Below are positions 63,122-64,000 of a stretch of DNA of 64,000 nt, piece by piece. The stretch's first letter is position 1. Each line of letters starts with the position of its first letter. The stretch is from assembly GCF_009391885.1 (NCBI RefSeq), contig NZ_VZII01000004.1:1-64000 (forward strand), read 5' to 3'. The notes beneath the pieces are model-generated. The model was given only the letters and a program-made list of their open reading frames with translations. It had not been told where the DNA came from and searched no databases. This stretch comes from Pseudomonas sp. MN1F (lineage in GTDB: Bacteria; Pseudomonadota; Gammaproteobacteria; Pseudomonadales; Pseudomonadaceae). Both the position numbers and the translations under genes were made by a program.

Positions 63122-64000
63122 ATGAACAACTACAAGATCGCCGCCATCCCGGGTGACGGCATCGGCGTCGAAGTGATTGCGGCGGGTGTGGAAGTGCTGC
63201 GGGCCCTGGCTGCCAGGCGCGGTACCTTTGGCATCGATTTCGAGCACTTCGACTGGGGCTCGGAACGCTACCAGCGTGAGGGCCAGTACATTCCCGAGGG
63301 TGGCCTGGAGTCGCTCAAGGCCTTCGACGCCATCTTCTTCGGCGCCGTTGGCAGCCAGGAAGTACCCGACCATGTCTCTCTGTGGGGCTTGCGCCTGCCG
63401 ATCTGCCAGGGCTTTGACCAGTACGCCAACGTGCGCCCGGCGCGCGTGCTGCCTGGCGTGACCAGCCCGCTGGCCAAGGGCAAGGCTATCGACTGGGTGA
63501 TCGTGCGCGAGAACTCCGAAGGCGAATATTCCGGCAGCGGTGGCCGGGTGCATCAGGGCCTGCCGATCGAAGTGGCAACCGAGGTTTCGACCTTCACCCG
63601 CGTGGGCGTGGAACGCATCCACCGCTTCGCCTTCGAACTGGCCCGCACCCGCCCGGCGAAGCACCTTACCCTGGTGACCAAATCCAACGCCCAGCGCCAC
63701 GGCATGGTGCTGTGGGATGAGGTGTTCGCGGAGGTGGCCCAGGATTACCCGGACGTGCGCACCAACCGTGAACTGGTGGATGCCGTGACCACCACCATGG
63801 TGCTCAAGCCCGAACAGCTGGATGTGGTGGTAGCGACCAACCTGCATGCCGACATCCTCTCGGACCTGGCCGCTGCGCTGTCTGGCAGCCTGGGCATCGC
63901 GCCCACTGCCAACCTCAACCCGAACCGCGAATTCCCGTCGATGTTCGAACCGATCCACGGCTCGGCCTTCGACATCACCGGCAAGGGCGTGGCCAACCCG
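63122..64000 (+). CDS. dmlA: Tartrate/D-malate dehydrogenase (decarboxylating), partial
   Basis: The first 293 residues of an isocitrate/isopropylmalate dehydrogenase-family enzyme; the 3' end lies beyond the window. Signatures are IPGDGIGVEV, NVRPARVLPGV, VRENSEGEYSGSGGR, the Lys in TKSNAQRHGM and VVATNLHADILSDL with metal-binding Asp. Members oxidise D-malate, tartrate or related acids with NAD+ (ttuC/dmlA). GGGAGTCGAGAC precedes the ATG. Divergent from a LysR regulator. Confidence 0.88.
   Translation, partial: MNNYKIAAIPGDGIGVEVIAAGVEVLRALAARRGTFGIDFEHFDWGSERYQREGQYIPEGGLESLKAFDAIFFGAVGSQEVPDHVSLWGLRLPICQGFDQYANVRPARVLPGVTSPLAKGKAIDWVIVRENSEGEYSGSGGRVHQGLPIEVATEVSTFTRVGVERIHRFAFELARTRPAKHLTLVTKSNAQRHGMVLWDEVFAEVAQDYPDVRTNRELVDAVTTTMVLKPEQLDVVVATNLHADILSDLAAALSGSLGIAPTANLNPNREFPSMFEPIHGSAFDITGKGVANP

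Overview
The window is chromosomal DNA from a Pseudomonas of the P. putida group. The coding DNA is GC-rich, the gene families and local orders are typical of P. putida (udh-lactonase-TRAP cluster, nrdBA, oprH-phoPQ, gacS-ldhA, cysM-rlmD-relA-mazG, purMN-DUF2066-perM-hda), and P. putida-type REP palindromes occur repeatedly between genes. The window opens on the last bases of a 5S rRNA and ends inside a tartrate/D-malate dehydrogenase gene.

Layout. 1-6500: end of an rRNA operon, a stand-alone acetolactate synthase-like TPP enzyme, a YecA-family protein, a glutathione S-transferase, a flavin/NAD/2Fe-2S fusion oxidoreductase and a LysR regulator. 6500-16100: a hexuronate cluster with an MFS uronate permease, aldose epimerase-like protein, EamA transporter, TRAP transporter (DctPQM), SMP-30 lactonase, uronate dehydrogenase and OprD-type porin. 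Three of its promoter regions share a FadR/GntR-type operator (GTTGT-N3-ACAAC), but no GntR gene is present in the window. 16100-20100: an accessory segment with RelBE, a solitary XRE regulator with a paired palindromic operator, REP copies, a phage-like C4 RNA/leader ORF/Bro-N antirepressor locus and an AT-rich P-loop ATPase. 20100-24950: class Ia ribonucleotide reductase (nrdB, nrdA), with NrdR and DnaA boxes upstream of nrdA.

25160-34750: RstAB-like two-component system, PcpS phosphopantetheinyl transferase, dienelactone hydrolase, oprH-phoP-phoQ behind four GTTCAG repeats, dctA behind a sigma-54 promoter, SprT and a Yip1-family membrane protein. 34750-40400: ttcA, a glycosylase-like gene, arsC-wrbA-DUF2069, a thioredoxin-like lipoprotein, a META lipoprotein and ldhA. 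40400-51700: gacS, a PirRS-like two-component pair, cysM, rlmD, relA, mazG and DUF2058. 51700-59430: DUF3108, purN/purM, DUF2066, perM, hda and two NlpC/P60 lipoproteins. 59500-64000: a large toxin-like protein with an R-S-E ADP-ribosyltransferase tail, then a divergent LysR/dehydrogenase pair.

The two most notable items are (1) the immI-like locus at 17646-18525, where a structured RNA carries a segment complementary to the sequence just before the ribosome binding site of a 29-codon leader ORF that overlaps a Bro-N antirepressor gene, the arrangement of c4-icd-ant in phages P1/P7; and (2) the 848-residue DUF6543-like/ADP-ribosyltransferase protein at 59526-62072. All functional statements rest on sequence reading and remembered family knowledge; no database search was run.
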